DNA of 64,000 bases, taken from positions 1,303,501-1,367,500 of the forward strand of contig NZ_CP146609.1 of assembly GCF_037094465.1 (NCBI RefSeq). Reading direction: 5' to 3'. Below the pieces are notes generated by a model. That model saw nothing but the letters and a program-made list of their open reading frames with translations, was not told where the DNA came from and made no database searches. This DNA is from Pseudodesulfovibrio sp. 5S69 (GTDB lineage Bacteria; Desulfobacterota; Desulfovibrionia; Desulfovibrionales; Desulfovibrionaceae). The translations under genes and the position numbers were made by a program. Below, in pieces: positions 1 through 11,471 of this stretch (the first letter of the stretch is position 1; every line of letters begins with the position of its first letter).

Positions 1-28
1 TGCCGTCTTTTTTCGTTTCCTTAACCAT
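1..28 (-). CDS. Start of a gene cut by the window edge, next gene of the ABC importer operon
   Basis: Only the first nine codons are inside the window (M-V-K-E-T-K-K-D-G). The ATG at 28 is preceded by a good ribosome site, AGGAGA, on the minus strand, and the gene follows the importer ATPase stop by about 20 nt, so it is probably co-transcribed. In such operons the next gene is often a permease or binding protein, but nothing in nine residues shows which. Confidence 0.6.
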
Positions 29-48
29 GACTCTCTCTCCTGTGTCGG

Positions 49-1158
49 TTACTGGTTGTTGCCTTTCCCGCCTTGCGAGGGAAACACGTTCATGTCGGCA
101 CAGTCCCAGCCCAGGGTAACCCGATCCCCGGGCGCGGGCGTGTCGGCAAAATATCGGTCGTCGGGCTCGCAGACCTGGACGGTCCGGCCCGATTCGGTAT
201 CGCAGTGCAGGACCACGTGGGTGCCCTGGTATTCGGCCATGGTGATGGTCGCGGGCAGGGTCACATCCGTGTCGTCCCGGCCCTCGCCCGCCAGGCGGAC
301 CCGGTCGGTGCGCACGGAAAAGCCGTAGGTTCCGGTCCCTTTCAGGTTGGGCAGATCGCAGCAGCGCTCGGCGCGGGCCCCTTCCACGGTCAGCCGATGC
401 CCCTCGGCCATGGCTTCGAAGTCGCCCTCGAAAATGTTGTGCCCGCCGATGAACCCGGCCACGAACGGCGAGACCGGGGACTGGAAAACCTGGCGCGGGG
501 TGCCCACCTGCCGGATGCCGCCGTCGGCCATGACCACCACCTTGTCGGCCAGGGCGAAGGCCTCCTCCTGGGAGTGGGTCACATGGATGAAGGTCATGTG
601 CAGCTCTTCCTGGATGTTCTTGAGCTCTTTCCTCATCTGCACGCGCAGGAAGGGGTCCAGGGCGGACAGGGGCTCGTCCAGGAGGATGACCGAGGGCTTG
701 GTGATCAGCGCCCGGGCCAGGGCAACGCGCTGCTGCTGGCCGCCGGAGAGCTGGTCCGGCCTGACCTTGGCGAACCCGCCCATGTGGACCAGTTCGAGAT
801 ATTCCATGGCCTGGGCGCGGCGGCTCTTCTTGGGCTCGCCCTTGAGCTTCAGGCTGAAGGCCACGTTGTCCACGCAGGACAGGTGTGGGAACAGGGCGTA
901 GTTCTGGAACATAAGTGCGGTCTTGCGCTTGGCGGGGGGCTCGTTGGTGATGTTCCGGCCGTCCAGGAGGATGTCCCCGCTGGTCACGTCCTCGTGCCCG
1001 GAGATCATGCGCACGGCCGTGGACTTGCCGCATCCGCTGGGGCCGAGCAGGCAGCAGTACTCGCCCGCCCGGACGGTCAGTTCGATGTCCTTGAGCGCCT
1101 CGACCTCGCCGTAATATTTGCCCAGTGCGGACAGCTCCACTTTTCCGATGTCAGCCAT
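49..1158 (-). CDS. ABC importer ATP-binding protein, PotA/FbpC type
   Basis: A 369-residue cytoplasmic ATPase that would power an importer. The Walker A (GPSGCGKST, about residue 39), Q-loop, signature LSGGQQQR, Walker B (ILLDEPLSALD) and switch histidine (HVTH) are all intact. The C-terminal 120 residues form the TOBE-like regulatory domain of the spermidine/putrescine, Fe3+ and 2-aminoethylphosphonate importers. Substrate cannot be assigned because the binding protein and permeases lie outside the window. It is the first gene of a minus-strand operon, divergent from a FadR-type regulator, with matching operators between them. The start has no clear ribosome site. Confidence 0.9.
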   Translation of the reverse strand: MADIGKVELSALGKYYGEVEALKDIELTVRAGEYCCLLGPSGCGKSTAVRMISGHEDVTSGDILLDGRNITNEPPAKRKTALMFQNYALFPHLSCVDNVAFSLKLKGEPKKSRRAQAMEYLELVHMGGFAKVRPDQLSGGQQQRVALARALITKPSVILLDEPLSALDPFLRVQMRKELKNIQEELHMTFIHVTHSQEEAFALADKVVVMADGGIRQVGTPRQVFQSPVSPFVAGFIGGHNIFEGDFEAMAEGHRLTVEGARAERCCDLPNLKGTGTYGFSVRTDRVRLAGEGRDDTDVTLPATITMAEYQGTHVVLHCDTESGRTVQVCEPDDRYFADTPAPGDRVTLGWDCADMNVFPSQGGKGNNQ

Positions 1159-1343
1159 GATGGTTCGCCGTTGTTGCAGTGTTTCTCGTTTGTCCCGCCG
1201 GAGAGAACCGGCGCGGCGAAGAGCGCCTCGGGCCCGCCTCGGGATCTGCGGGCGGCGCCAGCCGGCGGCAATTGCGGATAGCGGTGTTCATCTTTCTCTT
1301 CTCTCCGGTTGCATGCGTTCGGTGGTAAACCGTTTTGACCATC

Positions 1344-1354
1344 AGGTCAGACCG
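1344..1354. promoter_or_regulatory. Imperfect GntR/FCD operator
   Basis: AGGTCAGACCG is a close variant of the TGGT-N3-ACCA operator used by FadR-family (FCD) GntR regulators such as PdhR and LldR. It lies nearer the minus-strand importer operon, in the 446-base divergent space at 1159-1604. That space is AT-rich at 1380-1500 and otherwise contains only a second, perfect operator. Confidence 0.4.
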
Positions 1355-1527
1355 GTAAGGCCTTGGTCATATAGATTGCGGATATTGTCAATATCAAAAA
1401 TTAATCTTTATAAAATTATCCTAAAAATTACGAAAAAGTAAAAATAAGCAAATTACCATACAAAAATGTGGCTCCATAAAAATAAGTGGACAAAAAGTGC
1501 CGGGGTGTGGTTTAGGTCTGAACAGGC

Positions 1528-1542
1528 ACTGGTAAGACCAGT
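1528..1542. promoter_or_regulatory. Perfect GntR/FCD-type operator palindrome
   Basis: ACTGGT-AAG-ACCAGT is a perfect 6+3+6 palindrome containing the TGGT-N3-ACCA core recognised by FadR-subfamily GntR proteins. It is 62 bp upstream of the GntR gene, so it probably mediates autoregulation and, with the site at 1344, control of the divergent importer. Confidence 0.7.
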
Positions 1543-1604
1543 CGGCCGGGGCGTCCGGCCGGAACGAGAATGTCGATTCCTGTTCAGGAAAGGTCGAGAG
1601 GGAT

Positions 1605-2315
1605 ATGAGCGGAACATACGCAAAGGGGGGCGGTCGCATGTCGAGGTCGGACGAGGCGGTGGAGAGCATTCAGACGATGATCGCCCAAAACGGCTGGCCC
1701 GGCGGCTTCCAGTTGCCTTCCCAGCGGACCCTGGCCGAGGAACTGGGCTTCAGCAGGCCGACCGTGCGCGAGGCGCTGGTGGCCCTGGAGACCATGGGCC
1801 GGGTGGAGATCAAGCCCGGCAAGGGGGCCTTCTTGTTGGACGGCACGCCCTTGGGAACGCCCCGTCCGGTGGCCAACCATTCCGCCCTGTCCGGCCGCGA
1901 GTCCCAGATGTACCAGTTCCGCTACGCCATCGAACCGGCCATCGCCGGGCTGGTGGCGGTCAACGCCACGGCGGCCCAGAAGCACGACATGGGCGTGGTT
2001 GTGGCGGCCATGCGCACGGCCCTGGAGTCCAGGGACCTGGCCGAGTTCTCCCGGCTCGATTTCGCCTTCCACTCCCACATGATCGAAGCGGCCAACAACC
2101 GGTTCTTCACCGAGGCCATCACCCCGTTTTTGGGGATATTTTTCGAGAGCCAGACCCTGCCGCTGGTCCTGGACGACAGCGTGCACGACACGGTGCGCGA
2201 GCATGAGGAGATCATGGAGCACATCCGGGCAGGGCGTTCGGCCGAGGCGCACCGGGCCATGGAAAAGCACGTGCGCGGGGTGGCCGAGCGGGCCGGGGCA
2301 AGGCTGGTCGAGTAG
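1605..2315 (+). CDS. GntR-family transcriptional regulator, FadR/FCD subfamily
   Basis: A 236-residue regulator. An N-terminal winged helix-turn-helix (residues about 15-80; LPSQRTLAEELGF then SRPTVREAL) is followed by an all-helical FCD effector domain (about 95-230) with the usual acidic and histidine metal-binding residues (DFAFHSHM). Family members bind small carboxylic acids or sugar acids and repress adjacent uptake genes. It is divergent from the importer ATPase, with two operator-like palindromes between. ATG 1605 has GAGAGGG four bases upstream; ATG 1638 is also possible, with a G-rich stretch upstream. Confidence 0.9.
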   Translation: MSGTYAKGGGRMSRSDEAVESIQTMIAQNGWPGGFQLPSQRTLAEELGFSRPTVREALVALETMGRVEIKPGKGAFLLDGTPLGTPRPVANHSALSGRESQMYQFRYAIEPAIAGLVAVNATAAQKHDMGVVVAAMRTALESRDLAEFSRLDFAFHSHMIEAANNRFFTEAITPFLGIFFESQTLPLVLDDSVHDTVREHEEIMEHIRAGRSAEAHRAMEKHVRGVAERAGARLVE

Positions 2316-2403
2316 CCGTTTCCTCCCATGACGAAATTTCCCTTTTCTCCTGGCGGAGTCCTGTCCGAAACCCTGGCCGGCGCACCCGGCCAAAGGAGTT
2401 GCC

Positions 2404-2850
2404 ATGAGCAATCCAACCAAGATCGGCATCGTCATCTGCGACCGCTACCGGCGCTGCGCCGGGGGCAAGTGCCTGCGGGCGCTGAATAACCGTGAAGGCG
2501 CCTTCTCCCGCTACGAGGGCGAGGACGTGCAACTGGTCGGCTACACCACCTGCGCGGGCTGTCCCGGCGGCAACGTGGAGTACCTGGGCGACGAGATGGT
2601 CAAGAACGGGGTCCAGGTCATCCACCTGGCCACCGGCCTGTTGGTCGGCTATCCCCCGTGCCCGCACATCGAGACCTTCAAGAAATTTCTGGAAGGCCGC
2701 TACGGGATCGAGGTGGTGGTCGGCACCCATCCCATCCCGCAGAACTATTTCGATACCCATACCCGGCTGGGCTCCTGGGACGGTGAGAAGTGGCTGAGCG
2801 TCCTGGCCCCGGCCATGGCGGACGAGACCATGCGCAAGGCGTACGATTAG
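2404..2850 (+). CDS. CGGC-domain protein, putative metal binding
   Basis: A 148-residue protein of the CGGC domain family. Conserved cysteines are at 12, 18, 23, 50, 53 and 86 (ICDRYRRCAGGKC; TTCAGCPGG; PPCPH). The pattern suggests a bound metal or Fe-S cluster, but no reaction is established for the family. ATG 2404 is preceded by AAAGGAGTTGCC, a strong ribosome site. The gene follows the GntR regulator by 88 bp, but its product has no evident link to transport. Confidence 0.8.
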   Translation: MSNPTKIGIVICDRYRRCAGGKCLRALNNREGAFSRYEGEDVQLVGYTTCAGCPGGNVEYLGDEMVKNGVQVIHLATGLLVGYPPCPHIETFKKFLEGRYGIEVVVGTHPIPQNYFDTHTRLGSWDGEKWLSVLAPAMADETMRKAYD

Positions 2851-2872
2851 GCCGCATCGCCGGTTTTTCCGT

Positions 2873-2908
2873 CAAGGAGGGCTCCGGTTCCGGCCGGCGC
2901 CCTCCTTG
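2873..2908 (+). terminator. Hairpin after the CGGC-domain gene
   Basis: CAAGGAGGGC and GCCCTCCTTG form a 10-bp stem around a GC-rich loop, just after the stop of the CGGC-domain gene. There is no long T-run, so termination may be weak. Confidence 0.5.
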
Positions 2909-3032
2909 TTCGACGCAATCATTTCCCCTACCGGATGGGTATGGAACGCATTGCCACCCGTAGGGAAATCCTCTACTTGGAGAAGGGCGGGGGCCAGGAT
3001 TCCCGCCCACATTCCAAGAGGTGAAACGTCCC

Positions 3033-3704
3033 ATGAAAGACATTCAGAAGTTCATCGCCGGTTTCCGGAATTTCCGAAAAGAGTATTTCAGCCGCGAGGA
3101 CGCCCCGTTCGAGATCCTCCTCAAGGGGCAGAATCCCACCACCATGGTCATCGCGTGCAGCGATTCGCGCACCGACCCGTCGTTCATCATGCAGTGCGAG
3201 CCGGGCGACATCTTCGTGGTCCGCAACGTGGCCAACATCGTCCCGCCGTACGAGAGCGACGAGGGCTTCCACGGCGTGTCCTCGGCCATCGAGTACGCGG
3301 TCAAGGTCCTCAAGGTGGAGCACCTCATCGTGCTCGGCCATTCCCTGTGCGGCGGCATCGACGCCTTGATGCACGACGACAAGGTCCGGCACACCGAGTT
3401 CCTGTACAAGTGGCTGTCGGTCATGAGCCCGGTGCGCGAGGAAGTCGTGGACCACTTCGGCGAGGTCAACAAGAAGTCCTGCACCGCCTGCGAGATGGCG
3501 GGCATCCTGCGCTCGGTGCGCAACCTGATGACCTTCCCCTGGATCAGGGAGCGGGTGGACCAGGGCAAGCTCAGCCTGCACGGCTGGTACTTCGAGATGG
3601 AGTCGGGCCAGTTGCTCAGCTACATGCGCGAGACCGAGACCTTCGAGCCCCTGAGCAAGTGCTGCCCGGTGCTCAAAAGGGAGCAGGAGGGCGAGGCCCG
3701 GTAG
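3033..3704 (+). CDS. Beta-class carbonic anhydrase
   Basis: A 223-residue cytoplasmic enzyme that interconverts CO2 and bicarbonate. The zinc ligands C42, H103 and C106 and the catalytic Asp44-Arg46 dyad are present (ACSDSR; GHSLCGG). ATG 3033 is chosen because AGAGGTG sits nine bases upstream; an in-frame GTG at 3021 lies inside that ribosome site. The 270-base space before the next gene shows no clear signal. It is probably monocistronic. In a sulfate reducer it may supply bicarbonate or help CO2 exchange. Confidence 0.93.
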   Translation: MKDIQKFIAGFRNFRKEYFSREDAPFEILLKGQNPTTMVIACSDSRTDPSFIMQCEPGDIFVVRNVANIVPPYESDEGFHGVSSAIEYAVKVLKVEHLIVLGHSLCGGIDALMHDDKVRHTEFLYKWLSVMSPVREEVVDHFGEVNKKSCTACEMAGILRSVRNLMTFPWIRERVDQGKLSLHGWYFEMESGQLLSYMRETETFEPLSKCCPVLKREQEGEAR

Positions 3705-3974
3705 GGGCCGTATTCCCGCCGCCTCCTGCCGCGATGCGGTTTTCCTCACCTGCCTTTCCTCCGGAGGGCGCGGGCCGCTCCACTTGCGCGCCGTATCGAT
3801 TCCGCGTATACACGGCCCTGGTCGGCAGTTCACCCAGGCGTCGCCGCCCCGTTTCCGGGGAGCTAAACCTGCCATCATATCCTTTCCATTCGACACCTTG
3901 CAGCGTGCCGGGTCGGAAGTCGGCGACCACCGGCAGTCCCTTATCCGAGACAGGCGCGCAAGCGAGGATATGTC

Positions 3975-4505
3975 ATGTCCAAAGTTCCCATGCCCTTTTA
4001 CGCGGGGGATGTCTCCGCACTGGCGCAGACCCTGCGGCGCAAGCTCCGGGATGCCGAAACCGTGCCCGGCCACGTCGAGATGCTCAACCTGCTCGTCAAG
4101 GCCACGGGCTTCCGCAACTTCCAGCACTTCAAGGCCGAGTTCGACGCCAGGCAGGCCATCGAACCGCCCGAGATGCGGACCGACGAGGTCAACCTCAAGC
4201 GCGTCAAGAGGGTGGTCCGCCTGTTCGACGGCCAGGGCTACCTGACGCGCTGGCCCAAGAAGTATTCCGAGCGGCTGCTCTGCCTGTGGGTCATGTGGTC
4301 CCGCATCGCGCCGCGCAAGGACTACAACGAATGCGAGATCAGCGAACTGCTCGAACAGCAGCACCTGTTCGAGGACCACGCCCTGCTCCGGCGCGAGCTG
4401 GCCGACCACCACATGGTCGAGCGGACCAGCGACGGCAGCCGCTACCGGCGCATGGAAACCCCGCCGCCCGCCGAGGCCGTGGAGGTCTTCCGCCAACTGC
4501 GCTGA
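3975..4505 (+). CDS. DUF2087-domain protein
   Basis: A 176-residue protein. The N-terminal part (about 10-60) is helical, with an FRNFQHFKAEF segment. The C-terminal half (about 65-155) matches the DUF2087 pattern: a winged-helix-like region ending LLRRELADHHMVER then SDGSRYRR. DUF2087 often occurs in or beside transcriptional regulators, so nucleic-acid binding is plausible but unproven. No partner gene is obvious. A strong terminator follows. Confidence 0.75.
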   Translation: MSKVPMPFYAGDVSALAQTLRRKLRDAETVPGHVEMLNLLVKATGFRNFQHFKAEFDARQAIEPPEMRTDEVNLKRVKRVVRLFDGQGYLTRWPKKYSERLLCLWVMWSRIAPRKDYNECEISELLEQQHLFEDHALLRRELADHHMVERTSDGSRYRRMETPPPAEAVEVFRQLR

Positions 4506-4530
4506 TCGTTTCCCGCACCACGACAACCCA

Positions 4531-4564
4531 GGGACCCCGGTTTCGGCCGGGGTCCCTTTTCTTT
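4531..4564 (+). terminator. Intrinsic terminator after the DUF2087 gene
   Basis: GGGACCCCGG and CCGGGGTCCC form a perfect 10-bp stem with a TTTCGG loop, followed by TTTTCTTTT. Confidence 0.9.
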
Positions 4565-4696
4565 TGGGGAACTCCCGTCATCCGGTTGCGTGACGGTCGG
4601 GAAAATAATGGCACGTGCTTGTTTTAGTAAGAATAATCATGGTAGGTTTGCTCCTCGGGTCCGCTCGGACCGGATTTCATACCAAGGAGAGAATGA

Positions 4697-7519
<2,823 letters not shown>

Positions 7520-7531
7520 CGGTTGAAATAA

Positions 7532-7640
7532 TGCCTCCGGCGGCCCTCCCGGGGGGCCCCTTCGGGGAGACCAGGGAACCTTTTGAAAAGGTTCCCTGGA
7601 CCCTCCAAAACTTCTTGTGTGCTTTCGGCAGGGGCGTGCG
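7532..7640 (-). repeat. R1 intergenic repeat, copy F
   Basis: Begins 12 bases after the lactate dehydrogenase stop with GCCTCCGGCGGC. It contains the palindrome AGGGAACCTTTTGAAAAGG and ends with a TTTCGGCAGGGG segment. It is a reverse-orientation copy of the family seen at 7709, 33932, 44894, 45227 and 57444. The space 7520-7870 is filled by copies F and A plus a terminator. Confidence 0.7.
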
Positions 7641-7708
7641 GCCGCCGGAAATCGCGGGTTTTTGTTTTGGAAGAGGCGGGGGCAGAGGACGAATTCCCCG
7701 TGTTGACA

Positions 7709-7820
7709 CCCCGCGAAGCGACACCGAAAAGTTTAGGAAGGGAGAGGGATGGGGGTCCGGGGAAGGGAGAGGGAGAACCCTTTCGAAGGGTTTCCCTCTC
7801 CTTCCCGCGCGGAGGCGACG
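7709..7820 (+). repeat. R1 intergenic repeat, copy A
   Basis: Starts CCCCGCGAAGCGAC, passes through GGGGTCCGGGG and a long purine/pyrimidine palindrome centred on ACCCTTTCGAAGGGT, and ends CGCGGAGGCG. It lies just beyond the terminator of the minus-strand yceI-like gene. Confidence 0.75.
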
Positions 7821-7825
7821 AAGAG

Positions 7826-7862
7826 AGTCCCCGTGCGCGTGAGCGCACGGGGGACTTTTTTT
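7826..7862. terminator. Terminator between lactate dehydrogenase and YceI
   Basis: AGTCCCCGTGCGC and GCGCACGGGGGACT pair around GTGA with a run of seven T on the plus strand. It serves transcripts reaching it from the lactate dehydrogenase side, and its stem lies 3' of the convergent yceI-like gene. Confidence 0.85.
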
Positions 7863-7870
7863 GTCACAAT

Positions 7871-8473
7871 TTACTTGGGTTGGATGGCTTCGAGGTCGAC
7901 GGCTATGTTGACCGTATTGCCGACCATGAAGCCGCCGCCGTCCAGGGGGGCGTTCCAGTCGACGCCGTAGTCGCGGCGGTCGATGGAGAACAGGGCGGTG
8001 GCGCCCTTGCGGGTATTGCCCCAGGGGTCGACGCGCGGGTCGTCGAGGCCGGTGACGGTCAGTTCCACGTCATGGGAGGTGCCCTTGATGGTCAGGACGC
8101 CGGCCACGGTGAACCCTTTGTCCGTCGGGAAGACCCGGGTGCTCTTGAAGGTCATTTTCGGGTGGATTTCGGCCGCGAAGAAGTCGCCGCTCTTGAGGTG
8201 GGCGTCACGCGCCTCGACCCCGGTATAGATGCTGTTCACATCGATGGTGATGTCCAGGGCGGTAGGCTGGTCGTGGTCGAAGTCGATGGTCCCGGTCACG
8301 GCGGGGAACATGCCGCGCACCTGGGCGATCATCATGTGCCGGATGGAGAAGTGGGCGGCGGAGTGGTCCGGGTCCACCTTCCAGGTCTGAGCGTTGGCCG
8401 TGGCGGTCAGGCCCAGGACCAGCAGCAGGGCCGCGAGCGCGGGCAATGCGCGCTGGAGTTTGGTCTGTTTCAT
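7871..8473 (-). CDS. YceI-family periplasmic lipid-binding protein
   Basis: A 200-residue exported protein. A typical signal peptide (about 1-30, hydrophobic core LPALAALLLVLGL, cleavage near ANA-QT) precedes a YceI lipocalin-like barrel (WKVDPDHSAAHFSIRHM at the N-terminus; VDWNAPLD and VNIAVDLEAI near the end). Family members bind isoprenoid-like lipids in the periplasm; the ligand here is unknown. ATG 8473 has GAAGGA six bases upstream; an in-frame TTG six bases earlier is less likely. Confidence 0.9.
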   Translation of the reverse strand: MKQTKLQRALPALAALLLVLGLTATANAQTWKVDPDHSAAHFSIRHMMIAQVRGMFPAVTGTIDFDHDQPTALDITIDVNSIYTGVEARDAHLKSGDFFAAEIHPKMTFKSTRVFPTDKGFTVAGVLTIKGTSHDVELTVTGLDDPRVDPWGNTRKGATALFSIDRRDYGVDWNAPLDGGGFMVGNTVNIAVDLEAIQPK

Positions 8474-8559
8474 GGTCAATCCTTCGGTTTTCGTACTCGT
8501 TCTGACTGTTCATCCCGATGATAAGCTGTTTTCCGGGGACCGCAAGGGGGGGGTGCCAG

Positions 8560-8850
8560 TTAGGAGAACGTGGGGGGCTTGGGCTGGGATTTCCTGTTCC
8601 GGACGCACAGCCGGTAGGTCACGAACGCGCCGAAGATCGCGCCGACGAGCAGGGTGCCGAGCAGGAGCAGGATGCGCGAGGTGGCGAAGGTGAACCACAG
8701 GAACGCGACCTGGGTCTGTTCGGTGTTCTGGAGCAGGAAGACGATCCACAGGACGACCAGCGCGCCGATGGTGCCGAGGCGGATTTTCTGCCAAGTGGTC
8801 AGTCCGGTCTTGGGTTGGTTCAGGTCCGGGGCGGATGGGGTTTTTTCCAT
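8560..8850 (-). CDS. LapA-domain small membrane protein
   Basis: A 96-residue inner-membrane protein of the LapA/DUF1049 type. Two transmembrane helices (about 26-46 and 58-80) are separated by an ENTEQTQVAFLWF-like segment, with a basic cytoplasmic tail. In enterobacteria LapA acts with LapB in control of lipopolysaccharide synthesis; no lapB is visible here, so the role is open. AAAGGAGG fits ATG 8850, and it follows corA by 22 nt in the same operon. Confidence 0.8.
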   Translation of the reverse strand: MEKTPSAPDLNQPKTGLTTWQKIRLGTIGALVVLWIVFLLQNTEQTQVAFLWFTFATSRILLLLGTLLVGAIFGAFVTYRLCVRNRKSQPKPPTFS

Positions 8851-8872
8851 GAAGAGCCTCCTTTTTGGGGGA

Positions 8873-9937
8873 CTAAATCCATTTTCGTTTCTTGAAATAC
8901 AGGAGCATGCCCGCGGCCACGCAGGCCATGCCGCCGAGCAGGAAGAAATAGCCGTAGCGCATCTTCAGTTCGGGCATGAACTCGAAGTTCATGCCGTAGA
9001 GCCCGGCCAGGAAAGACAGGGGGATGAAGATGGTGGCGAAGATGGTCAGGAACTTCATCACGTCGTTGAGGCGGTTGGCCACGGCCATGTTGTAGCTGTT
9101 CAGGTGGTCGTTGAGCATCTCGCGGTAGGTCTCCACGGCCTCGGAAATCTGTTCGGCCATGTCTTCGAGGTCGCGCAGGTACGGGTTGATCTCGTCGCTG
9201 ACGAGCTCGTTTTCGGTCTTGACCAGCTTGAGGGCGATCTCGCGGGCCGGGCGCACGGCCCGGCGCACGAAGGCCATCTCGCGGCGGTAGACGTTGATCT
9301 CCTCAAGCAGTTCCGGGTCCGGGGCGTCCAGGAGGTCCTCGTCAAAGGCCTCGATGCGGTCGCCCAGGATCTCGATGACCTTGAGGTAGTTTTCGAACAC
9401 GCAGTCGAGCAGGGCGTAAAGCAGGTAGTCCGGGCCGCGCTGGCGCAGCCTGCCCGACTGGCGGCGGATGCGTTCGCGCACGGGCTCGAACACGTCGCCG
9501 GGCTGTTCCTGGAAGGTGATCAGGCAACGGCCGGTGAGCACGAAGGAGAGCTGTTCCGAGAGGATTCGGTCGCGGTCCTCGTTGATGGACAGCATCTTCA
9601 GGGTGATGAAGACGAGGTCCGGGGACTCGTCCATCTTGGGCCGGTGGCCGGTGTTGACGATGTCCTCAAGGATGAGCGGAGAGATGGAAAACGCCGCGCC
9701 CACGCGTTCCATGACCTCGGGCACGTGCAGGCCGTCCACGTTGAGCCAGGAGGTCGTCTCGCTGGTCAGGCAGGGGGCGAGCACGTCCACGTCGCGGATG
9801 ATCTCGTCGCGCAGGGAGTTATCGTCGTAGTCGATGATCCGAAGGCGGGGCTCGTCGGTCTTCTGCTGGCCGACGAAGATAAGCGATCCCGGCGGCTTGC
9901 CAGCGGTCTGATCGTACTTTTTCAGAAATCGGGCCAT
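8873..9937 (-). CDS. corA: CorA-family magnesium/cobalt transporter
   Basis: A 354-residue divalent-cation channel. A long acidic and helical cytoplasmic domain (about 1-290) precedes two C-terminal transmembrane helices. The invariant pore motif GMN is present in LYGMNFEF, and the protein ends with the usual basic KKRKWI. The ATG has CGGAGAAG upstream. It is followed by the LapA-domain gene. Confidence 0.93.
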   Translation of the reverse strand: MARFLKKYDQTAGKPPGSLIFVGQQKTDEPRLRIIDYDDNSLRDEIIRDVDVLAPCLTSETTSWLNVDGLHVPEVMERVGAAFSISPLILEDIVNTGHRPKMDESPDLVFITLKMLSINEDRDRILSEQLSFVLTGRCLITFQEQPGDVFEPVRERIRRQSGRLRQRGPDYLLYALLDCVFENYLKVIEILGDRIEAFDEDLLDAPDPELLEEINVYRREMAFVRRAVRPAREIALKLVKTENELVSDEINPYLRDLEDMAEQISEAVETYREMLNDHLNSYNMAVANRLNDVMKFLTIFATIFIPLSFLAGLYGMNFEFMPELKMRYGYFFLLGGMACVAAGMLLYFKKRKWI

Positions 9938-10075
9938 GTGCTTCTCCGGTGGTGTCGTGGGGCGGCGCTACGCTTCGCGCACGCCGGCGTTGCCGGAAAC
10001 TCGAAGTATGATATATTGTATCGACAACGGATGAAACCGTTTTTGCACGGGAAAAGTCATCAGGGAGTTTTTTGC

Positions 10076-11149
10076 ATGATTTCCACGGATACTGCGGGCT
10101 GGCTCATCAGGGGCCTCCTGGCGCTGGTGGTCGGGGTGGCCGCGTTCACGTTGATCCGCCTGTTCAAGGGCGGCCAGGCCCGGCGCTGGCGCGACCTGCG
10201 CGAGCTGTTGTCGCGGTCCATGAAGCGGCGGGTGGTCCTGTTCCTGACGGTTTTCGCCTCGGCCGTGGCCCTGTCCATCCTGGCCGCGCCGTCCAAGCTG
10301 CCCGCAGGCTGGTCCGGCCCGGCGGTGACGGCCATGAACACGGCCTGGGTCCTGCTGGCCGCCTGGGCCGCGACCCTGGTGTTGTCGGCCCTGACCGGCC
10401 TGGTCCGCTGGCGGTACAACATGGACGTGGAGGACAACCTGGGCGCGCGCGAGGTCCAGACCAAGGTGCGCATCCTGCACCGGATGATCATCATCATGGT
10501 CTGGTTCGCGGCGGCGGCCGCCATCCTCATGCAGTTCGAGCGCTTCCGCCTGCTGGGCGGGACCATGCTGGCCTCGGCCGGGGTGCTCAGCATCGTGCTC
10601 GGCATTTCGGCCCAGAAGACCTTCGGGGCGATCATCGCGGGCATCCAGATCGCCTTGGCCCACCCCATCAACCTGGACGACGTGGTCATCGTCGAGAACG
10701 AGTGGGGGCGCATCGAGGAGATCACCTTCACCTACGTGGTGGTCCGGCTGTGGGACATGCGCCGCCTGGTGGTGCCGATCACCTATTTCACCGAGACCGT
10801 GTTCCAGAACTGGACCAAGAAGTCGGCCGAGATCATCGGTTCGGTCTTTCTGCAGGTGGACTACGCCACCCCGCTCGAACCGTTGCGCGAGGAATTGACC
10901 CGGCTGTGCGAGGGGGCCGGGAAGCTGTGGAACGGCAAGACCTGTGTGCTCCAGGTGACCGATGCCGGGGCCGAGACCATGACCCTGCGGGCCATCGTCA
11001 GCTCGGCGGACGCCTCCAGGGCGTGGGACCTGCGCTGCCTGGTGCGCGAAGGGCTGATCACGTACCTCAACGCGCATTACCCCGAGTGCCTGCCCAAGCG
11101 GCGCGTGCTCTTGCAGGAGGGCGGCCGGGACCGGGCCGGGGAGTCGTGA
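10076..11149 (+). CDS. MscS-family mechanosensitive channel
   Basis: A 357-residue inner-membrane protein. Transmembrane helices lie at about 10-28, 52-70, 80-103, 143-160 and 170-200, followed by the MscS beta domain (IQIALAHPINLDDVVIVENEWGRIEEIT) and a C-terminal alpha/beta domain. The pore-lining helix region is GVLSIVLGISAQKTFGAI. Such channels release solutes on hypo-osmotic shock. ATG 10076 is preceded by CAGGGAG. It is divergent from corA. Confidence 0.9.
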   Translation: MISTDTAGWLIRGLLALVVGVAAFTLIRLFKGGQARRWRDLRELLSRSMKRRVVLFLTVFASAVALSILAAPSKLPAGWSGPAVTAMNTAWVLLAAWAATLVLSALTGLVRWRYNMDVEDNLGAREVQTKVRILHRMIIIMVWFAAAAAILMQFERFRLLGGTMLASAGVLSIVLGISAQKTFGAIIAGIQIALAHPINLDDVVIVENEWGRIEEITFTYVVVRLWDMRRLVVPITYFTETVFQNWTKKSAEIIGSVFLQVDYATPLEPLREELTRLCEGAGKLWNGKTCVLQVTDAGAETMTLRAIVSSADASRAWDLRCLVREGLITYLNAHYPECLPKRRVLLQEGGRDRAGES

Positions 11150-11268
11150 TTCCGGATTCTCTGTTGTGCGCAGGCGCAAAACCGTGCTAAGGTAGGGTAT
11201 CGTCTTTCTTGGAGAACGGCTCCGGGCGGGGCGACCGAACCCTCATTCGAACGCTGGAGTGGAATGCT

Positions 11269-11445
11269 ATGATGGGATTTGGCGGATTGCTCGGACTGGT
11301 CGTTCTGGTGTTGGACGTCTATGCCCTGGTCAAGATTTTCCAGAGCTCGGCGGGCACCGGAAACAAGGTCCTGTGGATCGTGCTGGTGCTGCTCTTCCCG
11401 GTGCTCGGTTTCCTGTTCTGGTTCCTGATGGGGCCCAAGGGCTGA
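11269..11445 (+). CDS. PLDc_N-domain small membrane protein
   Basis: A 58-residue two-helix membrane peptide matching the PLDc_N (cardiolipin synthase N-terminal) domain: DVYALVKIFQSS, then NKVLWIVLVLLFPVLGFLFWFLMGPKG. Such peptides also occur alone, without a phospholipase D domain; their function is unclear. ATG 11269 follows GGAGTGGA; a longer in-frame reading from 11209 lacks a good start. Confidence 0.75.
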   Translation: MMGFGGLLGLVVLVLDVYALVKIFQSSAGTGNKVLWIVLVLLFPVLGFLFWFLMGPKG

Positions 11446-11471
11446 GCCCGGCGCATTGAATCGTTTTCCGG

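Noticed and set aside
3021..3032. Upstream GTG start of carbonic anhydrase
   Set aside because: This GTG forms part of the ribosome site for the ATG at 3033, which fits family starts better.
4608..4622. TGGCACG followed by TTGT upstream of the lactate dehydrogenase gene, resembling a sigma-54 promoter
   Set aside because: The spacing is one base too short and the -12 GC is missing, so it would not be expected to work.
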